A program made the translations under genes and the position numbers. From Listeria costaricensis (GTDB taxonomy: Bacteria > Bacillota > Bacilli > Lactobacillales > Listeriaceae): DNA of 64,000 bases. Shown one piece after another: positions 28,097 through 35,919 of the stretch; the first letter of the stretch is position 1, and each line of letters opens with the position of its first letter. Under the pieces are notes generated by a model. That model searched no databases. It was not told the origin of the DNA and saw only the letters and a list, made by a program, of their open reading frames with translations. The DNA lies in contig NZ_FXUT01000010.1 of the NCBI RefSeq assembly GCF_900183385.1, positions 82,413 to 146,412 on the forward strand, read 5' to 3'.

Positions 28097-29005
28097 TTAT
28101 TTCACTTCATTCGGATCTTTCAAATAAAAACCAGCGCTCAGCTGACGTGTTTTCGGCTGACAAGCTGTCAGTCGGTTCACAAACGTCTCGGCGATAAATT
28201 CACCCTGCTGAATGGCTTCTTTCGCTTCAACAAAAACTCGAGCAATTTGAACGAATTCGTTTGGTTCATTCAGCACGCCATCAAGTTTCCACGTTCTGAC
28301 GCCCGCTTCATAAAGTTCCAACAGATAGGGCATTAAAGAAATATCTTCTGAACTAAAAATATGCGTCCCATTTTCATCTTCATAGATGGGCAGCATACTG
28401 TCCGCATCACTCGGCTCCCGCAAATACAGACCGCGTTCCTTCGATGTCTCTTCCTCTAACTCGGCAATATGATAATAGTTGGTTAGGAGCTTGCGTTTCG
28501 ACTGATGGATGCAGGTAGGTCCATAAGTAAGTACCTCAACTGGAACCGCTAGTTCTTTTTGGATGGCAAAAATTTCCGGGCGTGTCAGCTCACGTGCTAA
28601 AACAGCTCCAGTTGCGCCTTCTTGTACCCAGAAAGAAATCTGCTCAGCACTGGTGACAAAGGTTTGAGCGTCATAGATAAAGGGCAGTGAAAGCGCTAAT
28701 TCCTCCAACATAAGGATGACGCCCGGATCGCCACAACTGATGGCATCCACCTGCATGTCTGCTAATGCTTGTAAGAATTCCGGCAAGTCCACCAAGTGCT
28801 CATTATGCATCAAGCCATTTACCGCCACAACGACCCGCTTGCCAGCATGATGTGTGATGTTTGTCACTTCACGTATCTCTTCAAGCGAAAAAGAACCGGC
28901 TAGTCGAAGTCCAAAACGGCTGTTCCCGATATAAAGTGTATCTACCCCCGCGCGAAGCAGTTGTTCAGCCTGTTCTATCGAGGCTGCTGTCGCAATGATT
29001 TCCAT
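28097..29005 (-). CDS. U32 family peptidase-like protein (YrrN/TrhP1-like)
   Basis: 302 residues, shorter partner of the downstream U32 protein. The barrel is recognisable (RAGVDTLYIGNSRFGLR; SCGDPGVILML; LTYGPTCIHQSKR), but the multi-cysteine cluster of the larger partner is missing; only isolated cysteines remain. It probably forms a hetero-complex for tRNA wobble-uridine hydroxylation. ATG start after a GAGGAGAAA-type site. Confidence 0.88.
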   Translation of the reverse strand: MEIIATAASIEQAEQLLRAGVDTLYIGNSRFGLRLAGSFSLEEIREVTNITHHAGKRVVVAVNGLMHNEHLVDLPEFLQALADMQVDAISCGDPGVILMLEELALSLPFIYDAQTFVTSAEQISFWVQEGATGAVLARELTRPEIFAIQKELAVPVEVLTYGPTCIHQSKRKLLTNYYHIAELEEETSKERGLYLREPSDADSMLPIYEDENGTHIFSSEDISLMPYLLELYEAGVRTWKLDGVLNEPNEFVQIARVFVEAKEAIQQGEFIAETFVNRLTACQPKTRQLSAGFYLKDPNEVK

Positions 29006-29042
29006 AAATTTCTCCTCATTTCTCCTAAAAGCTTACTTGACT

Positions 29043-29071
29043 AATGTATCATAACTTTAAGCCCCAAACAA
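29043..29071 (-). promoter_or_regulatory. Promoter of the U32 pair
   Basis: Minus strand: -35 TTGTTT (29066-29071), 17-base spacer, -10 TACATT (29043-29048), about 40 bases before the first gene. It makes the U32 operon independent of cas9 upstream. Confidence 0.55.
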
Positions 29072-29111
29072 TGGGCTTTTCTCATTAATTGCTTTCAAAA
29101 AAAGGTGAAAC

Positions 29112-29189
29112 AAAATTAAAAAAGAACCTAAAATTACGCAAAAATCCATTTCAAGAAATGGCTCAAATGCTTAACCTCAGGTTCTTTTA
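29112..29189 (-). terminator. Nested terminator-like structure after cas9
   Basis: Outer arms AAAGAACCT (29179-29187 on the minus strand) and AGGTTCTTT (29121-29129), ending in TTTTTTAATTTTG. Inside sits a second hairpin CCATTTC/GAAATGG (29146-29161). AACCTCAGGTT beside the outer arm can also fold on itself. It works as a terminator on the minus strand, but could be a small structured RNA. Confidence 0.6.
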
Positions 29190-29225
29190 TTTTAACTATT
29201 ACAACTTCCATCACCCAATAACAAC

Positions 29226-32200
29226 TTATTGATCTAACTCTTCACGCGGATCTTTCTCTTTAGGAGCTAAAAATCTATTCCCCAGAATATCAGTCATATA
29301 TTTATTGAAAATCTTTATTTTTTTTGTAATCGTAATGGCCATAGTAACTGTAGCTGGTTCTTTTATCGGTTTTGTTTTTATTTTATTTTTTGCCCCTTCA
29401 TCTTTTGACCAAAATCGATATTCCTGCAGTTCATCCTTGTTGGTTCCAAATTCTATTATATCTCCTCGATATAAACTAAAACAAAATGACATCTTGTCTG
29501 TAATACCCTCTTTTTCCAAGAGTTTTTTATATGCATCTACGTTTATTTTGTAAGATTCTTTTTCATAATGAAACATATTATATTTTATTCCGATAAGGTG
29601 AAAACGCTTTTCAGCTGATTCATAGAATACATCAGCACGATAAGGAGTGATTGATTGCAGCACCACTTTTTTCCCATTCTTAGGTGGTGTAGCCTCGTTC
29701 TTTTTACTAATTTCTATTCCCTGACCATAAATACCATCAATATATTTCAAATCAAATATCTCCGGTCCATTCCCTTTTTTACTATATTTCCGAATGGCTC
29801 CATGTTCTTTCTTATACTCCGCAAACGGATTTTTAGCAGTAGGATATGTTTTTATCACCGATTCTAAAATAGCAAAAGTCTGAGGATCATGTCTACACAT
29901 CAAAAATTGCGTTTTATCTTTCTCATAACGGTTTTTAAATTTTTCCGTATAGAAATTATCATCATAAATATTTTTAAATTTCTTCACAACATAGTCTTTA
30001 TTATCAACTTTTCTAGTTGAATATATTGTTGCATCACTAACTTTTCTATTTGGCTTTTTGCTCACCATATGTGAATATTTAATCTCAGCTTCTATGTCAA
30101 CTAACTGGTTTCGGAAATTATTCATGGGCTCAGCCTTTGCAAGTGTTATAAACTCTTCCTTATCAAGAATTGGGAAAGTCTCTTCTGTAGTCCTGGCGAA
30201 GGGAAGTCCAGACTGCGTGACATCATAGAATGATGAGACCTTTTTCCAAAGTTTCATCCGATCTGTTGCAGCTACAATTAGCGCATCAATCGCATGGTGC
30301 GTATAGCTTTCGCTTCGGTCTTTATAAATATTCCACTTTCCTCTTTGCTGTGATGTAAACTTTCCACGAACAACTTTTACCTTCGTTTTCCGCTCATGTG
30401 CATCAAAATAATTCTGTAACGCATTTAAAACTACTCTAGAAGCATATCGAGTATCTACCAAGTTACGAGCAATAAAACCTTGCCGTACTTCCCACTTATT
30501 GATGTCTTCTTCCATTAACAGCAAATCTTTTTTGGTTCTAGTAATCGTTCCTTTGCCCTCTTTAAATAATTCAAAAACAAATTGTTTAAAATCTGCATAT
30601 GTCCAACCTTTATTTTTATTTTTATAATAATAAAATGGCGACCTCTGGCCTTTTTTTTGATTTTCTATTGTATAGCATAACACTTTATTGTTTATACCAT
30701 CGTCTAAAGAAATAGATTGCGGAATAATATGGTCAATCTGAAATTTCTCTGGATGCTGTATTAAATCTTTAACGTCTATTTTTTTGCCACTATAAATGCA
30801 CTGTTCTTTCTGTTGAGCCAATAATCGCAGCTTCAATGCTAACTGTTTATGGTTATGAAAAGCATTATCATCAAAATTATACTCTTTTTTTGCACGTTGA
30901 ATAGCTGCTTTTTTTTCTTTCTCATTATTTGCTTGCATTTTATCAATTTCTTTTTTCTCCTCTATGCTTGAAACAAACTCTCGTGGCATTTCCACAACAA
31001 TTGAAGCCAAATCACCATATCTTTTTAATATTTTATTGACAATTCCAAGCGTCTGTCGTATTGACCGGGCTGCAATGGGATTATAAATTTCGTTCAATGC
31101 CTCTTCAACTGGAATATATTTGCAATTTTTCAAATGCCTCCTATTATTTGCTTGTATTCCACGTTCATGAATAATTTGCATTTGATTCTTTGGCGCTACA
31201 TATAATTCAGGAATCATTTCATTCATAGCCTTCAAAGATAAAGAATGCCATTTAGAAAAATTGCCTTTTTTCTTCAAGTTTATGCAAACCCCAATAATAG
31301 AATCGCTCAACTGTGGAATCTTTTTACGTATCTGTGCGCAAATTGCAGATGGTTCAGTGTTTAAAGTTAAAATATAGGCTAGTTGATCATAGGTATCTCG
31401 TGAAAACTGACAATTAGAGATCCCCGCATCTTTTAATGCCTTTTGGATGTTTCGATAAACTTCAAAAGTATGGAATTCTGGTTTCTCATCTTTACCAATT
31501 TTATATCCTTTAATGTCATCTTCTTGACAATCAGCAACCTTACTAATAAGTTTAATCATTTTAGTTGGACCAAAGGTGGAACTGTTTAATATTTTCTCAA
31601 TAATTTCTTCTTTTTGCGCTTTATTTAGCTTCTCACCTTTGATTTTAAGATTATTTAAATCGTCAAGCACATTAAATTCCTGAGCTGTATAAGAAGCTCT
31701 AGCCGCTCTCAACTCATTTGGATATACACTGCACTTGCCAATTAATACTTCAAATAAGTTGTCCAATGTTGTTCCATCTGTTTTAAAGCGCCCATAATTA
31801 GTACGTGATTTTTCACTACCGGGACCATCATAATATTTTCTTTTTCCTGTCAAAATATTTATGTATGCATCAATAAATTTCTTGTCTATTTTAGAATAAT
31901 ATTTTGATTGTTCCCTCAAGAGTTCTCTGGCTTCTTTTTCATAAGCAGAGGTCGGAAAAATATTTACTAAGTGTTGTACTTTTTCATCACTATTGACTGT
32001 AACTATGCCACGTACTTTCCCATATTTTTCAAAACGATCTAATTGAATTTCACACGGAAGTTTTTCCTTGAGCAAATCAGCATTTATTTTTAAATCACCT
32101 TTTATCTCCGTTTCATCAACATCATCCAAATAAGAAATGCCACGTCTTTTAGCAAGGTGAAACAAAGCAACGAAAAGCTCTTCGGAATTCAATTGCTCAC

Positions 32201-32483
32201 GCAAGCCTTTTACTCTTAATTTATATGGATTATAATCATCACGAACATCTGGTTTATAAATTTCAGCATCCATCAACAATTGTGTCATTCTTTCACGTCT
32301 ATGTTTCTTTCTTCGTGTTAATCGCCTTGCACCCCTAGCATCCCTACGTTCCATATTTTGCGAAGCCGTCGCACTATTAAATAGTCTCACTCCAGCATCA
32401 ACGATTCTACCATCATCTCCATCAATAAGTCCCCAACCGACAGAAGCTACCCCAACATCTAACCCTAAAATTAAATTTGACAT
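29226..32483 (-). CDS. cas9: Stand-alone small Cas9 endonuclease (SaCas9-like)
   Basis: RNA-guided DNA nuclease, 1085 residues. RuvC-I LILGLDVGVASVGWGL (D9), an arginine-rich bridge helix (about 46-70), RuvC-II IVVEMPREF (E498), HNH FQIDHIIPQS (D584, H585) with N608 in IENQKKG, and RuvC-III YTHHAIDALIVAA (H730, D733) are all intact. Segments such as KYSHMVSKKPNRK, HDPQTF, YSKKGNGP and the C-terminal YMTDILGN recall Staphylococcus aureus Cas9, so it belongs to the small Cas9 lineage rather than the large SpCas9 type. AGAGGAGAA precedes the ATG. No cas1, cas2, csn2 or array lies in the window. The gene is AT-rich: 30901-30960 and 31201-31260 each hold 16 G+C of 60, against 26 at 28441-28500 and 35 at 33421-33480. 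This suggests acquisition. Confidence 0.96.
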   Translation of the reverse strand: MSNLILGLDVGVASVGWGLIDGDDGRIVDAGVRLFNSATASQNMERRDARGARRLTRRKKHRRERMTQLLMDAEIYKPDVRDDYNPYKLRVKGLREQLNSEELFVALFHLAKRRGISYLDDVDETEIKGDLKINADLLKEKLPCEIQLDRFEKYGKVRGIVTVNSDEKVQHLVNIFPTSAYEKEARELLREQSKYYSKIDKKFIDAYINILTGKRKYYDGPGSEKSRTNYGRFKTDGTTLDNLFEVLIGKCSVYPNELRAARASYTAQEFNVLDDLNNLKIKGEKLNKAQKEEIIEKILNSSTFGPTKMIKLISKVADCQEDDIKGYKIGKDEKPEFHTFEVYRNIQKALKDAGISNCQFSRDTYDQLAYILTLNTEPSAICAQIRKKIPQLSDSIIGVCINLKKKGNFSKWHSLSLKAMNEMIPELYVAPKNQMQIIHERGIQANNRRHLKNCKYIPVEEALNEIYNPIAARSIRQTLGIVNKILKRYGDLASIVVEMPREFVSSIEEKKEIDKMQANNEKEKKAAIQRAKKEYNFDDNAFHNHKQLALKLRLLAQQKEQCIYSGKKIDVKDLIQHPEKFQIDHIIPQSISLDDGINNKVLCYTIENQKKGQRSPFYYYKNKNKGWTYADFKQFVFELFKEGKGTITRTKKDLLLMEEDINKWEVRQGFIARNLVDTRYASRVVLNALQNYFDAHERKTKVKVVRGKFTSQQRGKWNIYKDRSESYTHHAIDALIVAATDRMKLWKKVSSFYDVTQSGLPFARTTEETFPILDKEEFITLAKAEPMNNFRNQLVDIEAEIKYSHMVSKKPNRKVSDATIYSTRKVDNKDYVVKKFKNIYDDNFYTEKFKNRYEKDKTQFLMCRHDPQTFAILESVIKTYPTAKNPFAEYKKEHGAIRKYSKKGNGPEIFDLKYIDGIYGQGIEISKKNEATPPKNGKKVVLQSITPYRADVFYESAEKRFHLIGIKYNMFHYEKESYKINVDAYKKLLEKEGITDKMSFCFSLYRGDIIEFGTNKDELQEYRFWSKDEGAKNKIKTKPIKEPATVTMAITITKKIKIFNKYMTDILGNRFLAPKEKDPREELDQ

Positions 32484-32536
32484 CTCTATTCTCCTCTACT
32501 GTTGTTATTAAATATATGTTAAATAAATTTTACTCA

Positions 32537-32593
32537 TTATGTTTTGATATAACCTTCTGATTTACTAGCACCATTCAACTTGTATTTATTCAT
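32537..32593 (-). CDS. Possible 18-residue leader peptide upstream of cas9
   Basis: ATG preceded by GAAGGT at about 9 bases. The peptide reads MNKYKLNGASKSEGYIKT and stops. Its TAA overlaps the ATG of a second nine-codon ORF (TAATG). It resembles no protein I know. Such short ORFs arise by chance in AT-rich DNA, so this is tentative. Confidence 0.2.
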   Translation of the reverse strand: MNKYKLNGASKSEGYIKT

Positions 32594-32675
32594 AAATTTT
32601 CTACCTTCACAAGCAAAAATAATTATTCACTTCAAAGTAAGGGATGAGTGGCATCTACGCATAATTATCGCTTTC

Positions 32676-32685
32676 ATTATAACAT
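32676..32685 (-). promoter_or_regulatory. Extended -10 promoter of cas9
   Basis: Minus-strand TGTTATAAT, i.e. a perfect TATAAT (32676-32681) with an upstream TG. The -35 region is only A-rich. Transcription would start near 32668 and leave a leader of about 185 bases. Confidence 0.5.
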
Positions 32686-32767
32686 ATTTTCTTAAAATTT
32701 TTTTAATTTATTAATACATATTAGTTTAGATAAAGTTGATTTTTCCATTCATAATAGTAGAACCATT

Positions 32768-32812
32768 ATTTCAAAATAAAAAAGCAGAAGTACGCTTCTC
32801 GATACTCCTGCC
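32768..32812 (-). terminator. Terminator after tagO
   Basis: Minus-strand hairpin GCAGGAGTA / TACTTCTGC followed by TTTTTTATTTT. It isolates cas9 from tagO. Confidence 0.8.
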
Positions 32813-32847
32813 TTATAATTAGTTTCCTATATTCTTTTCTTCTTTGT

Positions 32848-33906
32848 TCACTCATCTTCTTCGTGACTGATATGAATGCGCAAAAGCCGCATAATCGGTC
32901 GATAATTTTGACTGATCAGGCCGAGCGTTTCAATCAGGACTTCTATTAAGATAAGCAGCACGCCCATCAGCAAGATCGAGCCCCATAACGTCGACATGGT
33001 CAAGATAAAGGAAAACAGCGAGAAAAGTGCCGAGATGGCATAAATCAGAATCACTGTTTGGCGATGTGTAAAGCCTAGATTCATCAGGCAATGATGCATA
33101 TGAAACTTATCCGCCATGGCGATCGGCTGCTTGGTAACCAGTCGCCGAATAATCGCAATCAATGTATCTGCAATTAGTACGCCCAGAATCAAAATGGGCA
33201 CAATCAAGGAAATAAATGTGACATTTTTAAAGCCCATCAAAGATAGCACGGAAATAATGAAGCCTAAAAAGAGTGCCCCTGTGTCGCCCATAAAAATCTT
33301 AGCCGGGTTGAAATTATACGGCAAAAAGCCAAGTGTCGCAGCAATAAGAATAGCTGCCAGCATAATCACGACTGGATCCTGCATGATAAAAGCCATACAC
33401 ATGATTGTCAAAAGCGCAATCGTCGAGACCCCTGCCGCAAGCCCGTCCAGTCCGTCGATCAGATTCACCGCATTTGTAATCGCCACAATCCAAATAATCG
33501 TGAGCGGAATACTCAACACACCAAAATGGATATCCCCACCAAATGGCAAATTGATAAAAGTAATTTCAATTCCACCAAATAGGACGATAACCAGTGCTGC
33601 AAGAATCTGCCCAAACAACTTAACGCGCGCTTTTATTTCAAAAATATCATCTATCAGTCCAGTGATCATCATGATCGTTCCGCTGACAAATAATGGCACA
33701 AGTAGCGATTTATCGATTGGCAGCATGAAAAGACCAATCGTAAAACTTATGTATATCGCAAGCCCGCCAAGACTTGGAATCGGTTTGATATTTACACGAC
33801 GTTTATCCGGTTTATCTGTCACATCAAAGTAGAGCGCCAGTTGCCGAATGATCGGTGTAAAAAGAAGCGAGGCCACAAGTACGATCGCAAAAATCGCATA
33901 CAGCAT
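32848..33906 (-). CDS. tagO: Undecaprenyl-phosphate N-acetylglucosaminyl-1-phosphate transferase (TagO/WecA)
   Basis: First membrane step of wall teichoic acid synthesis: moves GlcNAc-1-P from UDP-GlcNAc to undecaprenyl phosphate. 352 residues, about ten helices. MraY/WecA family motifs: TGLIDDIFEIK (DD pair), NAVNLIDGLDGLAAG, FMGDTGALFLGF and the HIH-like DKFHMHHCLM. Own promoter and terminator. It faces the divergent LCP gene, whose product family attaches teichoic acid to peptidoglycan. Confidence 0.94.
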   Translation of the reverse strand: MLYAIFAIVLVASLLFTPIIRQLALYFDVTDKPDKRRVNIKPIPSLGGLAIYISFTIGLFMLPIDKSLLVPLFVSGTIMMITGLIDDIFEIKARVKLFGQILAALVIVLFGGIEITFINLPFGGDIHFGVLSIPLTIIWIVAITNAVNLIDGLDGLAAGVSTIALLTIMCMAFIMQDPVVIMLAAILIAATLGFLPYNFNPAKIFMGDTGALFLGFIISVLSLMGFKNVTFISLIVPILILGVLIADTLIAIIRRLVTKQPIAMADKFHMHHCLMNLGFTHRQTVILIYAISALFSLFSFILTMSTLWGSILLMGVLLILIEVLIETLGLISQNYRPIMRLLRIHISHEEDE

Positions 33907-33940
33907 CTTTCGCCCTCCTTTTTCAATTGAGATCTTCTAT

Positions 33941-33969
33941 ATTATACGTGCTTATTTATGAAAATACAA
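33941..33969 (-). promoter_or_regulatory. Promoter of tagO
   Basis: Minus strand: -35 TTGTAT (33964-33969), 17-base spacer, -10 TATAAT (33941-33946), about 35 bases before the start codon. Confidence 0.7.
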
Positions 33970-34104
33970 TGAATATCTCGGGAGCAACCTTTTGATACAA
34001 AAAAATCAGTAATTATTACAACTTTTCGACAGCTTAAAATAAAGAGTGACCTTTCTTATAAATTGGGCTAAAATAAAGGTAGCAAAAAAGAGAGGATGAA
34101 TAAT

Positions 34105-35037
34105 TTGCGAACGGATAAATACAAAAAGAAGAAAAAACATCGGGTTTTAAAAATCATTTCAGCCATCCTATTAGTAATCATTTTACTTTGTGCTGGATTA
34201 ATCGGCTATGCTTACTGGAAAACCAGCGCAACTTTTGATCAAATCCACAAACCAGTCGAAGGAAAACAAAATACTAGTGTCACGCTCGATGGAAGTACCC
34301 CTTTCTCTGTGCTACTTCTTGGGGTCGATGAACGCGAAGGTGACCGCGGCAGATCTGATACCATGATTGCGGCTACGGTCAACGGTACGACCAATAAAAT
34401 CCAAATGCTCAGTATCCCACGTGATACACAAACAGAAATTGTCGGGCATAATTCAGTGGACAAAATTAATGCTGCCTATGCTTACGGCGGTGTCAAAATG
34501 GCCGAAGATACAGCCTCTAATTTTTTGAATGACATTCCTTTCAATTACTATATTAAAATCAACATGGAAGGCTTTAAGGATCTTGTTGATGCAGTCGGCG
34601 GAATCACTGTCTATAATGACAAGGACGGACTTGAACTTGACGGTGAAACTTTCAACAAAGGGAACATTACACTTGATGGTGACGATGCACTTGCTTATGT
34701 GCGTATTCGTAAAACGGACTCAGAAGGTGACTTTGGTCGTCAAAAACGGCAGCAACAGGTCATTTCAGCGATCGCAGATAAATTGATGAGCACAGGCCTG
34801 ATTTGGCACTTCAATGATGTTTTAGATGCGATTGGCGATAATATCGAAACTGACTTTACAATGAATGACGTGACAAAGATTGCCAAAAACTATGCTGGTG
34901 CACTCGGCAATGTGGAAAACTTGCAGGTTAGCGGAACAGGTGGCATACAAAGCGATGGCATCTGGTACTATGTGGTCTCCGATGACGAACGGGCACGGCT
35001 TCATGACGAACTAGCCAAGAATTTGGAAATCAACTGA
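34105..35037 (+). CDS. LytR-CpsA-Psr (LCP) family cell-wall attachment protein
   Basis: Membrane-anchored phosphotransferase that links anionic polymers such as wall teichoic acid to peptidoglycan. About 310 residues: basic N-terminus, one helix (about residues 15-37), then the LCP domain with LLLGVDEREGDRGRSDTM, SIPRDTQTE, KINAAYAYGG and DALAYVRIRKTD-EGDFGRQKRQQQ (polyprenyl-phosphate pocket arginines). TTG at 34105 is favoured because AGAGAGG directly abuts the ATG at 34096. Divergent from tagO, which fits a shared pathway. Confidence 0.9.
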   Translation: MRTDKYKKKKKHRVLKIISAILLVIILLCAGLIGYAYWKTSATFDQIHKPVEGKQNTSVTLDGSTPFSVLLLGVDEREGDRGRSDTMIAATVNGTTNKIQMLSIPRDTQTEIVGHNSVDKINAAYAYGGVKMAEDTASNFLNDIPFNYYIKINMEGFKDLVDAVGGITVYNDKDGLELDGETFNKGNITLDGDDALAYVRIRKTDSEGDFGRQKRQQQVISAIADKLMSTGLIWHFNDVLDAIGDNIETDFTMNDVTKIAKNYAGALGNVENLQVSGTGGIQSDGIWYYVVSDDERARLHDELAKNLEIN

Positions 35038-35046
35038 CCCACTAGT

Positions 35047-35103
35047 CAAAACAGCGGAAAGCATGACTGTTCATTGAAACCGTTTTGCTTTCCGCTGTTT
35101 TTT
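35047..35103 (+). terminator. Terminator after LCP gene
   Basis: Arms AAAACAGCGGAAAGCA / TGCTTTCCGCTGTTTT followed by T-run. Confidence 0.8.
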
Positions 35104-35128
35104 GCAGGTTAAAAATTTTATACCACAT

Positions 35129-35182
35129 AAAAAAATCTTTCCGTCTATTCCACTGAATCTGAGAATAGACGGAAAGATTTTT
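35129..35182 (-). terminator. Terminator of the nag operon
   Basis: Minus-strand arms AAAATCTTTCCGTCTATTC / GAATAGACGGAAAGATTTT followed by TTTT. It abuts the nagR stop. Confidence 0.85.
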
Positions 35183-35903
35183 ATTGTTTGACGCGCGCCA
35201 CAAATTGAAAGCGGCTGCCTACATATTGCGAACGAGTAAATTCAAATGGTCGACCGTCATCCAAATAGGTAATCTGCCGAAGCTTCATGACTGGAGAACC
35301 TAATTTTACATCCAGATAAGGCGCGACTTTTTCCGAAACAAGTGCGGCTTCCATCGTTTGCTCCGCCTCGCCAATCTGCTGATCAAGGCTGGTTTCAATC
35401 GCTTTATAAAGAGAGTTCATGATGTCCTCTTTGGTTAAAAGTGACGCAATTTTTTCTGGAATCGACGCGACTTCATAAAGAATTGGCACTTTGTCCCCGT
35501 AGCGAATCCGTTCGATTTTCATCACATTGCTGTTATCCGGCAGTTCAAGTGCTTCCTGTTCCTGGATACTTGCCGGTCTGATTCCATAGGAAACGATACG
35601 TGTCGACGGAATCTTGCCCTCTTGCAGCATCAAATTCGTAAAACTTGTCACTGCTTCAAGACGCTCAGTCAGTTTTTTCTCAGCGATAAAAGTCCCGGCA
35701 CCCACGCGGCGCTGAAGGATATTATCATCCACAAGTCCTTGAATGGCCTGCCGGACGGTCATCCGGCTCACTTGAAACATTTCGGCTAATTGACGTTCTG
35801 CCGGAATTGATGACCCGACCTGCCAGACGCCCTCTTCGATTTTTTGCTTGATGTTCGATTGGATTTGAATGTAAATCGGAATTCCTGATTGTTTATCGAT
35901 CAT
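35181..35903 (-). CDS. nagR: GntR/HutC family repressor NagR (YvoA/DasR type)
   Basis: Controls amino-sugar use; relatives release DNA on binding glucosamine-6-P or GlcNAc-6-P. 240 residues. N-terminal winged helix with PAERQLAEMFQVSRMTVRQAI (about residues 34-54), then a UTRA effector domain (ESVTSFTNLM-like region, IERIRYGDKVPILYE, LRQITYLDDGRPFEFTRSQY). Third gene of nagA-nagB-nagR, so autoregulated through the operator at 37796-37813. Confidence 0.92.
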   Translation of the reverse strand: MIDKQSGIPIYIQIQSNIKQKIEEGVWQVGSSIPAERQLAEMFQVSRMTVRQAIQGLVDDNILQRRVGAGTFIAEKKLTERLEAVTSFTNLMLQEGKIPSTRIVSYGIRPASIQEQEALELPDNSNVMKIERIRYGDKVPILYEVASIPEKIASLLTKEDIMNSLYKAIETSLDQQIGEAEQTMEAALVSEKVAPYLDVKLGSPVMKLRQITYLDDGRPFEFTRSQYVGSRFQFVARVKQ

Positions 35904-35919
35904 TTTTCAGCCCTCTTTT

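Larger units (their letters stand above)
32484..32847 (-). other. AT-rich leader region between cas9 and tagO
   Basis: 364 bases without a recognised gene. From right to left it holds the tagO terminator, an AT-rich spacer, an extended -10 promoter, and about 185 bases of cas9 leader. The leader contains an 8-base self-complementary pair ATAATTAT (32661-32668 and, in AATAATTATT, 32619-32628), a small ACTT/AAGT hairpin, and three tiny ORFs. No repeated 20-40 base unit, so no CRISPR array is visible. Confidence 0.7.

Noticed and set aside
29041-29080. Terminator hairpin on the plus strand (AAGCCC / GGGCTT)
   Set aside because: Nothing is transcribed towards it on that strand, and the same bases form the -35 region of the U32 promoter.
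32541-32576. A 36-base stretch beginning GTTTTGATATAACC that looks like a type II CRISPR repeat on either strand
   Set aside because: It occurs once; no second copy, spacer pattern or matching anti-repeat is seen nearby, and it overlaps the short leader ORF.
33116-33832. 238-codon open frame antisense to tagO
   Set aside because: Mirror frame of a membrane protein gene; no ribosome-binding site and no recognisable domain.
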